Shown: positions 17,015 through 24,921, numbered from the stretch's first letter. The stretch is DNA of 64,000 nucleotides from Unio delphinus (GCA_029339505.1 JAQISU010000114.1:6002001-6066000); one strand, 5' to 3'. Made by a program: numbers and translations. The notes: generated by a model from the letters alone, not told the origin.

Positions 17015-17377
17015 TTAAATTTGAACAACACGAAAACATAAAAGCCAAATGGATAAATACAGGAATAAAATACCTAGGCAAACGATCAAAGTGGAATATA
17101 AACAAGTCACTGTACAACATGGTTTGGGTAACGAAGGTGTCCTAGAGGTAGTATGTAATGTTCTTATAGTCTCCTCTACAGGGGGTACAGTCACATAGGT
17201 GTCTTCTCGAAAGGGTCTTTGTAGGGGAATGTCCATGACAGTTCTGTCTTGAACAGAAGGATTGTCTTGGGTGATAGATTCTTTTTCTTTTTCTTCTTCT
17301 GGTACTGTTACTAACACAGGATTAAAAGTGACTTTTTTCACACGACGATGAATTTTAGGAACACAACGCTTGGGCAT
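17015..17377 (-). CDS. Small C-terminally anchored membrane protein with KVTF motif
   Basis: 120 residues from the ATG at 17377. A basic N-terminus (PKRCVPKIHRRVKKVTFNP) leads to an acidic, Pro-rich middle and one C-terminal membrane segment (YSTLIVCLGILFLYLSIWLL, about residues 93-112). RVKKVTF contains a K-V-x-F sequence of the kind that docks protein phosphatase 1; this short motif can arise by chance. The in-frame ATG at 17434 and the GTG at 17458 would give longer forms but overlap the next gene more. It overlaps the gene at 17355-17603 by 23 bp. Function unknown. Confidence 0.6.
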   Translation of the reverse strand: MPKRCVPKIHRRVKKVTFNPVLVTVPEEEKEKESITQDNPSVQDRTVMDIPLQRPFREDTYVTVPPVEETIRTLHTTSRTPSLPKPCCTVTCLYSTLIVCLGILFLYLSIWLLCFRVVQI

Positions 17378-17603
17378 AATGGGATACTTCGTTTGTCCAA
17401 GCCTCAAAATCCCAACTTTTCCAGTCACGTACATCTGTCCAATGAGGGTGTAAATCACAAGCTACACACACATCTTCGTACACTGCTTCCGTACGTAAAA
17501 GTTGACGAATCTTTTTTTCTTGGAAAGGTCGAGACGTATCCAGATGAAAGCGTAAGGCTTTGAACAGAATAAGTCTCTCGTGGACATTTAAAGGAACCAC
17601 CAT
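17355..17603 (-). CDS. Small hypothetical protein, 82 residues
   Basis: ATG at 17603, overlapping the 5' end of the downstream gene by 23 bp and 6 bp from the upstream gene. Helical first half (NVHERLILFKALRFHLDTS), then a Cys/Trp-rich second half (VCVACDLHPHWTDVRDWKSW). No family recognised. The tight spacing in the same orientation as its neighbours and the non-repetitive composition support a real gene. Confidence 0.55.
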   Translation of the reverse strand: MVVPLNVHERLILFKALRFHLDTSRPFQEKKIRQLLRTEAVYEDVCVACDLHPHWTDVRDWKSWDFEAWTNEVSHYAQALCS

Positions 17604-17609
17604 ACTGTC

Positions 17610-17828
17610 TTATTTTTTTGATAGGTAGTGTTCGTAAAGTGTCCACAAGGAATCGGCAGGTAAACGAAATCCCAGAAAGCAAGTCACTAAAACACACACG
17701 ACACGTCGACCCCAATTCATAGGGTATAGTTCTTGTAATAAGTGTTCGTAATCTTTCACCGTGTGAATCTTCTCATTGATATCCTTCCACGGAATCTGTT
17801 GGATCACCAATGATAAAGGTTGTGGCAT
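17610..17828 (-). CDS. Small hypothetical protein, 72 residues
   Basis: ATG at 17828, with a TATAAAAGAG box 8-18 bp upstream of it. Amphipathic N-terminus (LSLVIQQIPWKDINEK), then a hydrophobic segment (RRVVCVLVTCFLGFRLP, residues 41-57) that could be membrane-associated. No family recognised. Confidence 0.55.
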   Translation of the reverse strand: MPQPLSLVIQQIPWKDINEKIHTVKDYEHLLQELYPMNWGRRVVCVLVTCFLGFRLPADSLWTLYEHYLSKK

Positions 17829-17835
17829 GGTCGTT

Positions 17836-17846
17836 CTCTTTTATAC
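17836..17846 (-). promoter_or_regulatory. TATA-type box near the gene at 17610-17828
   Basis: The minus strand reads AGTATAAAAGAGAACG. It is very close to the ATG (8 bp), like the box before the membrane-protein gene. Either it drives a very short leader or it serves the next gene down. Confidence 0.5.
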
Positions 17847-17868
17847 TTCTTTTTTAGGTCGAAGACTA

Positions 17869-18255
17869 TCAGTGTAGATTCAACCCAGAATTAAACATAG
17901 AATTAAATTTGCTCCAAAAGCGAAAGTGATTAATATAACGTGTAATTTCGTCCCACTGCCATTCAGGGTAACGGTTAAGAAGGATCACAGCATCTTCAGA
18001 GGTAAACGTATTAAATTGGTAACAGAGCAAAAAAATACCCTTAATCCAGAGAAATCTAACACGTTGGTTAATTTTTGTCACTTGCCTCTTGTGAATTTCA
18101 CGACACAAAAGTTCTACAGTCACCCATTGCGATTTTTCTTTAGCAAGACCTTGCCAAACGTCCTTGTAGATCTTCTCTTGCAATTCGTGTGGTAATCCTT
18201 GAATATAATGTTTTAGAGAGGGTTTATATACTGGTCTAGGTGTGTTACACGACAT
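17869..18255 (-). CDS. Hypothetical protein, 128 residues, F-box-like start
   Basis: ATG at 18255. The N-terminal YIQGLPHELQEKIYKDVW (residues 17-34) resembles the LPxEL...IY opening of F-box-like motifs, but the rest of that domain is not evident. The middle is basic and hydrophobic (RVRFLWIKGIFLLCYQFN), and the C-terminus contains aromatic-rich HFRFWSKFNSMF. Function unknown. A TATATAAACC sequence occurs inside its first codons; it might be a promoter for a downstream gene or chance. It follows the BIR gene by 12 bp. Confidence 0.55.
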   Translation of the reverse strand: MSCNTPRPVYKPSLKHYIQGLPHELQEKIYKDVWQGLAKEKSQWVTVELLCREIHKRQVTKINQRVRFLWIKGIFLLCYQFNTFTSEDAVILLNRYPEWQWDEITRYINHFRFWSKFNSMFNSGLNLH

Positions 18256-18267
18256 GGAGTAGTAGTG

Positions 18268-18816
18268 TCACTTCCAATCACTAGGTCCCACTAAAGGTAG
18301 GTATTGACAATTCGGAGACCATCGAGCATGTTCCAAGTAAGCGGAATCTTTCTGTTCCCACTCGTAAATGGATACACCACAACTGAAACACTTGACTTTA
18401 TCCCCTTCGCCCAAGTAGAAAAATCCGGCTCTGGCTAATTCTTCAGGAGTTGGTCCAGGCAGATATTTTGGCCATTTATCTTTGAAGGTTTGGAATCGAC
18501 TTTTGAAATGACAATATTCAGGCAAACTCGTCGGGAACGAATATTCGACTCTCCTCACTTCAGTTCGATGCAGGTACGGTGAAATTCCTAGGAGTCCACG
18601 ATAACGTGTGGCACCGCTTTCGCATCCCTCAGGTTTGACACGCACAGCATCACTTTCCAGGGTAGATATAGGGGTAGTAGTCATAGCAAAGTTCCCACGA
18701 TATCCTGCTGAATCGCTAACGTCACAGAGCCTGGCATCACTACAATCGCAAGGTTTAGCATCGCACTCCACTTGAGAATTCCCAAATTTGAATGATGTCT
18801 GTTTAAATGGATTCAT
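18268..18816 (-). CDS. BIR-domain inhibitor-of-apoptosis-like protein
   Basis: 182 residues, ATG at 18816. One complete BIR domain at about residues 105-175: RFQTFKDKWP, LARAGFFYLGEGDKVKCFSC, then the zinc ligands Cys143, Cys146, His163 and Cys170 with spacing C-x2-C-x16-H-x6-C, exactly the family pattern. The N-terminal 90 residues contain a Cys/Asp-rich stretch (CDAKPCDCSDARLC) with no recognised domain, and there is no RING finger. IAP proteins bind caspases or signalling partners and block cell death; a single-BIR form without RING could act as a decoy or inhibitor. It was probably captured from an animal host. The TATA box lies inside the end of PolB. Confidence 0.9.
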   Translation of the reverse strand: MNPFKQTSFKFGNSQVECDAKPCDCSDARLCDVSDSAGYRGNFAMTTTPISTLESDAVRVKPEGCESGATRYRGLLGISPYLHRTEVRRVEYSFPTSLPEYCHFKSRFQTFKDKWPKYLPGPTPEELARAGFFYLGEGDKVKCFSCGVSIYEWEQKDSAYLEHARWSPNCQYLPLVGPSDWK

Positions 18817-18851
18817 CTTCTTTTCGCTTGGTCGTTGTAGTGATAAATGAA

Positions 18852-21800
18852 CTATTGATCTTGGACGATGTCTCTTTTTATATGCTGCCCAATTTCGACG
18901 TGACCGTACGGGAGAGTGAAGTGATTGGGAAGTCGTACTCTTTTTTGGTACACGATTTGATATACTTTTTCCAAAGGTCGGCTAACGATTTGGTGAGTGG
19001 GTAAACGGACAATCTTGTGCGGTTCGTGGGTAGTCACTTGAAACGTTTCATCCTGTCCCGACTGTAAGGCTTCTTGTAGCACGTTAAAGTTCACCACTCG
19101 ACTGGTGCGATAATTGAGAGTCAATCCTTTCACTTTACATTCGGTGTGCATTTCTCCTTGTGGGTCTCGGTATTCGTAGCCGTAATTTTTAGGACCGCCA
19201 CTTGCAAAACATAGAATCTTTTCATCGGGATGTTCATCGGTCCAGGCTCCTAAATGGTCTCCTTCGATGACATGGTTACACTGGTTCGGTCGGTGAATGT
19301 AGATGCAACTGTCCGTGTCAAAATACAACACACGATCTCCTAACAGTTCTAACACTTCGTACAATTTTAAACGAGCGTGGGCTGTCACGTAAGCCGCAAT
19401 GATGACATTTCCAAATTTGTCGGCTTCTACAAAGTCTAGTTCTTCTTCGTAATTGACTAAGATCAAGTCCTCACGAATGACGTCCACGTGTTTCATGACT
19501 TTGGTTGGGTCGTGAATCATCTGGAAGTAGCGGGAAGGTTCGGACAAATACTCCGTCTTGGGTAAAGACGGTCGTTGTGCCATTTTACCCCACAAACAAT
19601 TGAGCATCACTTTGGCAAACGATCGCCTTCCTTCGTTTTTCTCGATGTGGTCTAAAGTGATGCCTTCCTGCTCCCGATATTTTTCTTTGAATATATTTTG
19701 GTCTTCGGGAGTGTGGCACCAGGACGGATAGCCGCTAGCTTCTTGTTTTAGTTTTAAAAAGGCATCCACGTAGTCTGCAAAAATACCTTTCTGTGTCTCG
19801 TTGCCCTTGTGGTATTGTTGTGTCTTGGGAAAGTGATAAATTTCGTACACTTCTAACAGTTGGTAACCCAGGTCCAGAGCTTTAAACAATTCCACACTCA
19901 CCCAAGTTCCTGTCAAGGCACGTTCTTCCTGAGTGTGCTGACAAGGTTGGTCTTGGTTGCACATTTCGGCACATGTGCGACACAAAGGAAACATCAGTTT
20001 TCCTTGGCAATGGTGAGGTAAAACGGGATGGTACAAGTCTGTGGGAGGTAAGACTTTGCACTTGATCAATCCTTCGTACTGACGAATGTGGTCCAAGTCA
20101 ATGTGTTCTGTCATCAGTTCTGGATGCCCTACGGGAAAGTGACAATATTTGCACACGTAAGGATACAGCGAACACACGTCCAAGTATTTGATTTCTTCTC
20201 CTTTCTCTTCGTCCGCTTGGTACAGCAAACAAGTAGCATTCGTTCGTCCTCCGTACAAACTATCCCGTGGGTTCAATGGGTCCACCCACTTGTAACTTTC
20301 TACGATGCGTTTAAACTCGGGATCGGTTTTCAAACGCAGATCGTACTCGTGTTCCCACATTTCCACTACCTGGTATCCTTGTTGTTCTAACTTCAAACGT
20401 CGTTGACAAGTGGTCTGGTACAAATCTTCCATAGTTCGTTGTAAAAACTGATTTTTGGTGTTACGCTGAGGGTAGCATAGGGGACATCCGTGAAATAAAC
20501 ATCCGTTAAACTCGTACATGATCTGAGGGTTTTCTAAGTCCCAACCATCTACCGAATACGTTCCGATGGTCTTTTCGCCTCCTCCGTTGCGAGCGTGTTG
20601 GATCCATTTGTCTTCCTTGTCGCACAAGTAATGGAGCCAGCGTAGGGCTTTAACCGAGTATTGACGTTTGACAAAATTTGTCGTTTGAGGACAGATGACC
20701 GCTAGAGTATTTTCGGGCATAAAGCGTTTTCGGTACACTAAGGAACATGCTTTGGCGATGGTACAAGCTTCTTTCAAAGGATCGATCCCTCCGTATTCCA
20801 TGAACAGTTCTCGAAATTTTCCACAACAGCGTCGTAAAATGTCCACGTCAGATCGACAATACTTTAACATTTCTTCTTGAAAGTCAAAGGGGTTCGAGGC
20901 GTGAGTCTGGTACCAAGCATGGAAAGCTTCTCGTTGTTCGGTGCGCATGTTGTCGGGGTCGTAGTCGTCAACCTCAGGCAAATGGGGTAGAATGGCATGT
21001 TGATTGGCTTCGGTATTAAAAAAGTGTGGAAAATAACCTTTGGCCATTTCTGTCATTCCAAACGTTTTAGGCATGCGACTCAAAGGCATGGCCAAGTAAC
21101 ACATCGAATCTTTAAACTGTACTTGTCCTTCTTGCATAGAAATGATTTTGGCTCCGTTCAAAGTCACTTGAGGCCGTTCGGTACTTTGTTCCGCATAGTA
21201 TCTAAGCAGAAATTGCCCATCGTATCCCGAGAAATTGTGAGCCATGACCGTGGCATGGCAATGACACTCTCCGTAACGTTCGATGTCTTCTGGACTCCAC
21301 ATTTCGTCGATGGGGTTTAGGATCCATTGGGCAAAATCGGCTAGCGTATTTGACCCTCGAAAGATTTTTTCACGTCCTCCAGGAATCTTGCTGCAGTAAG
21401 GGCAATGACTAAAGATAGGTTCTTGGATGCACTGCTCGCACGCACGATGAGCCACGCAGAAATTAGGAATGTGAATACCAGTTTCTTGCATGCATTCGAA
21501 ATCAAAAAAGATAAAATTCCCTTTCTTCTGGGTATCTTTTGGTTGGGGTTGATATTTTTGAATGAAGCATTCGTGCTCCAAGTCCACAATTTGGCGACAA
21601 ATGTGACATCGTTTCTTCCCTCGACAAACGTGTAACTTGACACTATTGGTACGTATGCCTTGTCCACAAGTAGGACACAATCTCAGGAGTTGACAAGCAC
21701 TTTTCTGCTGTGAACCTTGCATCTTCAAATGTTGTTGGTAACAGGTAGGACTGACAAAAGTGCGCTGACACACAGGGCAATGCACTCTTTCTTGTCCTTG

Positions 21801-22922
21801 GTCCAGACAAGGTTGTGAGGCCAAACATCCCTCACATTTTGATCCACAATGCTTGTGTTGTTCTCGATTATTATAACCATAGTCACATTTTTCACAGTAG
21901 TAACTGTATTTCAGAAATCCAGTGATACTGGTAATGGTATCAAAATGACCATCGTGATGATAGACGTGAATGTATTTTCCGTCTTTGAAATCGTGGCCTC
22001 GAAACAAAAGTGGACCACGCACTTCTTGAGGGTGTACTTTCAAGGTGTAACGTGGAGCCAAGACGTCTTGCAATTTTTGCATTTCTGGAATGCCACAATG
22101 GGTGTTTTTGGATATCCCTGCTTGCTGTAACAGGAGTTCTGCTTCACTTCTTTGTTTGGCTCGGTCCGATTGTTGAATAGTTTTCCAGGCTCTTTTCCAT
22201 TCTACCGTATCGTTCTTGTTGGTATACGTTCGTCCCACGACGATGGCACGGGCTAAACACATCTGGTCTTGAGGATTGTTAATTTGGACGAGGCTTCGCT
22301 TCATGTTGCGAAGGCTGTCGACCAATAATACTTTTTTGCGTCCTGTCCCCTGGGGAAGAGACACGTGGGTCATGAACAGTGTGGCTTTTCCGTCGGCGAT
22401 GTGAAACTTGTCATTGGATTGTTGCACATGTTGAATTTTGTCAATGACTTTGGAAGGTGTTAATTGTGATGGGTTAGTAAACTCGATCCAAACGGGAGAC
22501 TTTAAATTATCGTGATGAATAGAAAGTCTCAAGCGATCGTCTTCTTTAGCTTGACATTGCTGTTTCAATGCAGTTAACACAGAATCCCACACCTCGGTAA
22601 TGAACCCTTCTGTATTCTCCAAAGGTACATTGGCCTTGAAATCTTTAAACTTTACGGCATACGTGTAAGCCGATGTTTTAAATTTTCGAGAGGAACGCTT
22701 TTCTGTCTCTCGCATGTGATAGTAATTTTCAGGGTTTACTAAGGGTAGTGCACTTTGCTTGGAAGTCGATTGTCTGGGTGTAGATTCGGGCTCACTCATG
22801 TCATCTTCAAAATCACTGGCATGAATTTGAGCCAAGACTTCAGCTACTGTGCTAGGCGATACATTACGTTTCTGTCTCTTACTGTCTTTTCCTTTCTCCA
22901 CAACATGATGTGGTCTTTTCAT
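18852..22922 (-). CDS. PolB: Protein-primed family B DNA polymerase
   Basis: 1356 residues, ATG at 22922. The exonuclease motifs are FDFEC (473-477), HNFSGYD (562-568) and YCRSDVD (688-694). The polymerase motifs are DVCSLYP (915-921), KVMLNCLWG (1104-1112) and DTDS (1202-1205). All catalytic acidic residues are present. A Cys/His-rich region at about 343-452 (several CxxC pairs) looks like zinc fingers ahead of the exonuclease, and the segment EFNGCLFHGCPLC (804-816) is a feature I associate with Polinton polymerases. The N-terminal 340 residues have no recognised domain and may hold the terminal-protein function. It replicates the linear element from its ends. It shares a divergent promoter with the zinc-knuckle gene. 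Confidence 0.96.
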   Translation of the reverse strand: MKRPHHVVEKGKDSKRQKRNVSPSTVAEVLAQIHASDFEDDMSEPESTPRQSTSKQSALPLVNPENYYHMRETEKRSSRKFKTSAYTYAVKFKDFKANVPLENTEGFITEVWDSVLTALKQQCQAKEDDRLRLSIHHDNLKSPVWIEFTNPSQLTPSKVIDKIQHVQQSNDKFHIADGKATLFMTHVSLPQGTGRKKVLLVDSLRNMKRSLVQINNPQDQMCLARAIVVGRTYTNKNDTVEWKRAWKTIQQSDRAKQRSEAELLLQQAGISKNTHCGIPEMQKLQDVLAPRYTLKVHPQEVRGPLLFRGHDFKDGKYIHVYHHDGHFDTITSITGFLKYSYYCEKCDYGYNNREQHKHCGSKCEGCLASQPCLDQGQERVHCPVCQRTFVSPTCYQQHLKMQGSQQKSACQLLRLCPTCGQGIRTNSVKLHVCRGKKRCHICRQIVDLEHECFIQKYQPQPKDTQKKGNFIFFDFECMQETGIHIPNFCVAHRACEQCIQEPIFSHCPYCSKIPGGREKIFRGSNTLADFAQWILNPIDEMWSPEDIERYGECHCHATVMAHNFSGYDGQFLLRYYAEQSTERPQVTLNGAKIISMQEGQVQFKDSMCYLAMPLSRMPKTFGMTEMAKGYFPHFFNTEANQHAILPHLPEVDDYDPDNMRTEQREAFHAWYQTHASNPFDFQEEMLKYCRSDVDILRRCCGKFRELFMEYGGIDPLKEACTIAKACSLVYRKRFMPENTLAVICPQTTNFVKRQYSVKALRWLHYLCDKEDKWIQHARNGGGEKTIGTYSVDGWDLENPQIMYEFNGCLFHGCPLCYPQRNTKNQFLQRTMEDLYQTTCQRRLKLEQQGYQVVEMWEHEYDLRLKTDPEFKRIVESYKWVDPLNPRDSLYGGRTNATCLLYQADEEKGEEIKYLDVCSLYPYVCKYCHFPVGHPELMTEHIDLDHIRQYEGLIKCKVLPPTDLYHPVLPHHCQGKLMFPLCRTCAEMCNQDQPCQHTQEERALTGTWVSVELFKALDLGYQLLEVYEIYHFPKTQQYHKGNETQKGIFADYVDAFLKLKQEASGYPSWCHTPEDQNIFKEKYREQEGITLDHIEKNEGRRSFAKVMLNCLWGKMAQRPSLPKTEYLSEPSRYFQMIHDPTKVMKHVDVIREDLILVNYEEELDFVEADKFGNVIIAAYVTAHARLKLYEVLELLGDRVLYFDTDSCIYIHRPNQCNHVIEGDHLGAWTDEHPDEKILCFASGGPKNYGYEYRDPQGEMHTECKVKGLTLNYRTSRVVNFNVLQEALQSGQDETFQVTTHEPHKIVRLPTHQIVSRPLEKVYQIVYQKRVRLPNHFTLPYGHVEIGQHIKRDIVQDQ
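18872..18884 (-). promoter_or_regulatory. TATA box for the BIR gene, inside the PolB coding end
   Basis: The minus strand reads GCATATAAAAAGAGACATC, 56-68 bp before the BIR ATG. It overlaps the last codons of the polymerase gene, so the BIR gene is probably transcribed on its own. Confidence 0.65.
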
Positions 22923-23055
22923 CTTGTCTGCAAAAAGTCAAATGACTACCTTTTAAAGACCATAACCCCTATATATTCATGTTCGATCCGTGCATATATA
23001 AAGGGTGAGTGTCTAACCTTTCAGTATTCATTTCACTCTCACATTGACCAGAACG
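22923..23055. promoter_or_regulatory. Divergent promoter between PolB and the zinc-knuckle gene
   Basis: The plus strand has TATATAAA at 22995-23002 and the initiator-like TCAGT at 23021, with its A 28 bp from the TATA start, for the gene at 23056. The minus strand has ATATATAGGGG (TATATA at 22971-22976) about 49 bp before the PolB ATG. The two start regions are about 20 bp apart, so the pair is probably co-regulated. Confidence 0.72.
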
Positions 23056-23511
23056 ATGAAAGAACCTACAGAAGTGGAACTTCTCATTAGAGCTTTACGT
23101 GGGGTCATACGAAAGTTTTCGTCAGACCAGCCGACGGCCTACTCTCCCTCCTATCGAGATAAAAGTCAAGATACTTGCTATATCTGTAAGAAGAAAGGAC
23201 ATTGGGCTACAGAATGTTCAGATCGTGACAAAAATAAAAAAGGTACCAATAGAGACAAAAGTCAAGATACCTGTTATTATTGTAAAGAGAAAGGACATTG
23301 GTCTCCAATCTGCCCTAAGAAACAACAGGAGCAGGAGGAGGAGAAGGAGGAGGAGGAAAGAAATTCTGAACAGGAGGAGGAAGAGGTACCCTCCCCCAAG
23401 GAAGAACCCCGACACGTTCACAAAGACAAGAAAAGAAGACGAAACGAAAGTGAAGAGGAAGAAAAAGAAAAAGTTGTGACAGTAAAGAAAATAAAAAAAC
23501 AGAAAGAGTGA
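23056..23511 (+). CDS. Double CCHC zinc-knuckle protein
   Basis: 151 residues from the ATG at 23056; an in-frame TTG four codons earlier is rejected. Two zinc knuckles of the retroviral nucleocapsid type, CYICKKKGHWATEC and CYYCKEKGHWSPIC (both C-x2-C-x4-H-x4-C), follow a short helical N-terminus. They sit in tandem copies of a unit starting RDKSQDTCY, so one knuckle arose by duplication. The C-terminal half is a Glu/Lys-rich tract (EEEKEEEERNSEQEEEE, later KKRRRNESEEEEKEK). Such knuckles bind single-stranded nucleic acid, so a replication or RNA-handling role is plausible. Its transcript probably ends at AATAAA (23703-23708), unlike its convergent neighbour. Confidence 0.82.
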   Translation: MKEPTEVELLIRALRGVIRKFSSDQPTAYSPSYRDKSQDTCYICKKKGHWATECSDRDKNKKGTNRDKSQDTCYYCKEKGHWSPICPKKQQEQEEEKEEEERNSEQEEEEVPSPKEEPRHVHKDKKRRRNESEEEEKEKVVTVKKIKKQKE

Positions 23512-23702
23512 AACAGAAGAAAACCTATGAACTTTTTTAAAGTGGTCTTGTGTTATGTTATGTTGTGATATTGAATTGTGACGTTTGTACTAGAATACAC
23601 CAGAGAGAAAAAACGTAAGTGTCTCTTGGTTTTGATTTGATAGTATAATTACCTACACTCACACATTCCTTCACTCACACGTACATCATGGGTTTTTAAA
23701 AA

Positions 23703-23708
23703 AATAAA
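23703..23708 (+). terminator. Poly(A) signal AATAAA for the zinc-knuckle gene
   Basis: AATAAA lies 192 bp after the stop in an A/T-rich stretch. The convergent gene's stem-loop signal is about 65 bp further on, so the two transcripts meet here. The rest of 23512-23745 shows nothing else. Confidence 0.55.
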
Positions 23709-23745
23709 GGACTTTTGAGTTTTCATTGAAATATGCAATTGACAT

Positions 23746-23788
23746 AGTATTTCTTTTCGAAATAATTGGAGTGGCCCTGAAAAGGACC
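23746..23788 (-). promoter_or_regulatory. Histone-type mRNA 3'-end signal of right-end gene A
   Basis: The minus-strand stem-loop GGTCCT-TTTC-AGGGCC (23773-23788, one U-G pair) begins 33 bases after the stop at 23822. It is preceded by CCAAC, followed by ACTCC and, 14 nt after the stem, by GAAAAGAAATAC. The downstream stretch is shared with the signal at 6253-6291. Confidence 0.8.
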
Positions 23789-23821
23789 GTTGGTGTTTTG
23801 TGTGTTTAAAACAAAACAAAC

Positions 23822-24469
23822 TCAGAAACGGGACGAAATCCTCTTGAGCTGTCTTAAGCCTTTGCCACGGCCAAGGCCTACTTCGGGACTGGTGGTTCCT
23901 GTCAATGATTTGGTAGAAATCACTAACGGTGGTAAGGTAGACGTAGTCACAGAGAGATCGGGTTGTTTCGCTCGAGAAGGTCTTTTTCTCTTCGGTCGTG
24001 ATAAAGAAGTCTGATACATTTGTTTCAGACTCCTTAACTCAGCTAAAATATCTAAAAGTACCGTCGTGACCGTTTGATTTTCACTATTTTCTTTCTGTCC
24101 TTGGTCTTCATTCTTCTCCGTTGCTGCTGCTGCTGCTACTGTTTCTTCCTGGTGTTTTCTTCTTTCTTCTTCTTCTTCCTGCTGTTGCATAAGAAAAGCT
24201 TGTTCTTCTACTTTCTGTTGTTGTAAAAATCGCTCCAATTCTTCTTTTTGTCTCTGCTTAAAATCATCGACGTGTCCATAAGAAGATACAGAAGGCAACG
24301 AAGGTTCCGGAATAAATTCTTGCGATGTTAAAAAATCCACAATATCCCAGTTAAAATCAACTTCTTCTGGATGTAGATTTGTCATGACTTTAGTAGTCAC
24401 TGTTGGTCCATGACTTGCTGTCTCTACTCCTGTCTCACTCCAATTCATTGTCTTCTTAATGTCCGCCAT
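23822..24469 (-). CDS. Right-end acidic coiled-coil protein A
   Basis: 215 residues from the ATG at 24469; the 47 in-frame codons upstream cross a TATA box and CRE and are rejected. An acidic N-terminus (HPEEVDFNWDIVDFL) is followed by a Gln/Glu-rich coiled-coil (DDFKQRQKEELERFLQQQ, about residues 68-110), an Ala run, a helix (LLDILAELRSLKQMYQ, about 141-156) and a basic tail (RPKRKRPSRAK). No family recognised. The general make-up (charged helix, Gln tract, basic tail) recalls the left-end genes, without clear sequence homology. It ends in a histone-type 3' signal and shares a bidirectional promoter with right-end gene B. Confidence 0.75.
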   Translation of the reverse strand: MADIKKTMNWSETGVETASHGPTVTTKVMTNLHPEEVDFNWDIVDFLTSQEFIPEPSLPSVSSYGHVDDFKQRQKEELERFLQQQKVEEQAFLMQQQEEEEERRKHQEETVAAAAATEKNEDQGQKENSENQTVTTVLLDILAELRSLKQMYQTSLSRPKRKRPSRAKQPDLSVTTSTLPPLVISTKSLTGTTSPEVGLGRGKGLRQLKRISSRF

Positions 24470-24687
24470 GATTGACAACTCTCTTGAATCGATTGACTGC
24501 GCACAGGCGCTAGTACCTCTATATAGAAAATGTGACGTCACAGACTGCTCTCTTCCGATTGGATGGCTGTACCTGACTTTTGTAACGCACGTTTGGATTG
24601 GTGGATACACTCAATCCGTTTCAATCCGCTCTTCCCCTATAAATAACCGCAGTACACGGCATTCGCTTCACCTGTTCTCATCAGAAG
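24470..24687. promoter_or_regulatory. Bidirectional promoter with CRE, CCAAT boxes and two TATA boxes
   Basis: The plus strand shows TATATAG at 24520-24526 (minus-strand TATA for gene A), a perfect palindromic CRE TGACGTCA at 24533-24540, two inverted CCAAT boxes (ATTGG at 24558-24562 and 24597-24601) and CCCCTATAAATA with TATAAATA at 24638-24645 for gene B. CRE, CCAAT and TATA are common elements of animal histone and cell-cycle promoters, and both genes served here end in histone-type 3' signals. Confidence 0.75.
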
Positions 24688-24921
24688 ATGTGGACTAATG
24701 TTGAATCGTCAACCCTTGTGTCAAGTATGCTGTTTAGGACTGACATACCCATGTATGTCAGATCATCATGGAGTGTCATTCATAGGACGGAGACAGCCTA
24801 TTGGAAGAGAAGAGTCTATGTGGAAAGACAAGGTTGCTTGAAGAGAGTTCTCTTCTATGGACCCACAGTAAGGAGAAGTTTAAGGAAGAGAAGAAGATCT
24901 GTGAGATGTCCTCTATGTTAA
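24688..24921 (+). CDS. Right-end small basic protein B
   Basis: 77 residues, ATG at 24688, 43 bp after a consensus TATAAATA box. The C-terminal part is basic and Arg-rich (RRSLRKRRRSVRCPLC). The N-terminal part has no recognised motif. An overlapping frame from the next ATG (24699) would encode a shorter Cys-containing peptide of about 47 residues, so the coding choice is not certain. The histone-type stem-loop in the right TIR begins 27 bp after the stop. It is the outermost gene at the right end, mirroring the gene at 5168-5743. Confidence 0.6.
   Translation: MWTNVESSTLVSSMLFRTDIPMYVRSSWSVIHRTETAYWKRRVYVERQGCLKRVLFYGPTVRRSLRKRRRSVRCPLC

Noticed and set aside
18852..22922. Plus-strand open frames opposite PolB, for example 20088-20390 and 20997-21320
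   Set aside because: They are shadows of a gene with all family B polymerase motifs; they have no promoter and no recognisable motif.
23822..24921. The five stem-loop genes as real histones
   Set aside because: None has a histone-fold pattern or histone tail motif. They are charged coiled-coil, Gln-rich or Arg-rich proteins of other composition.
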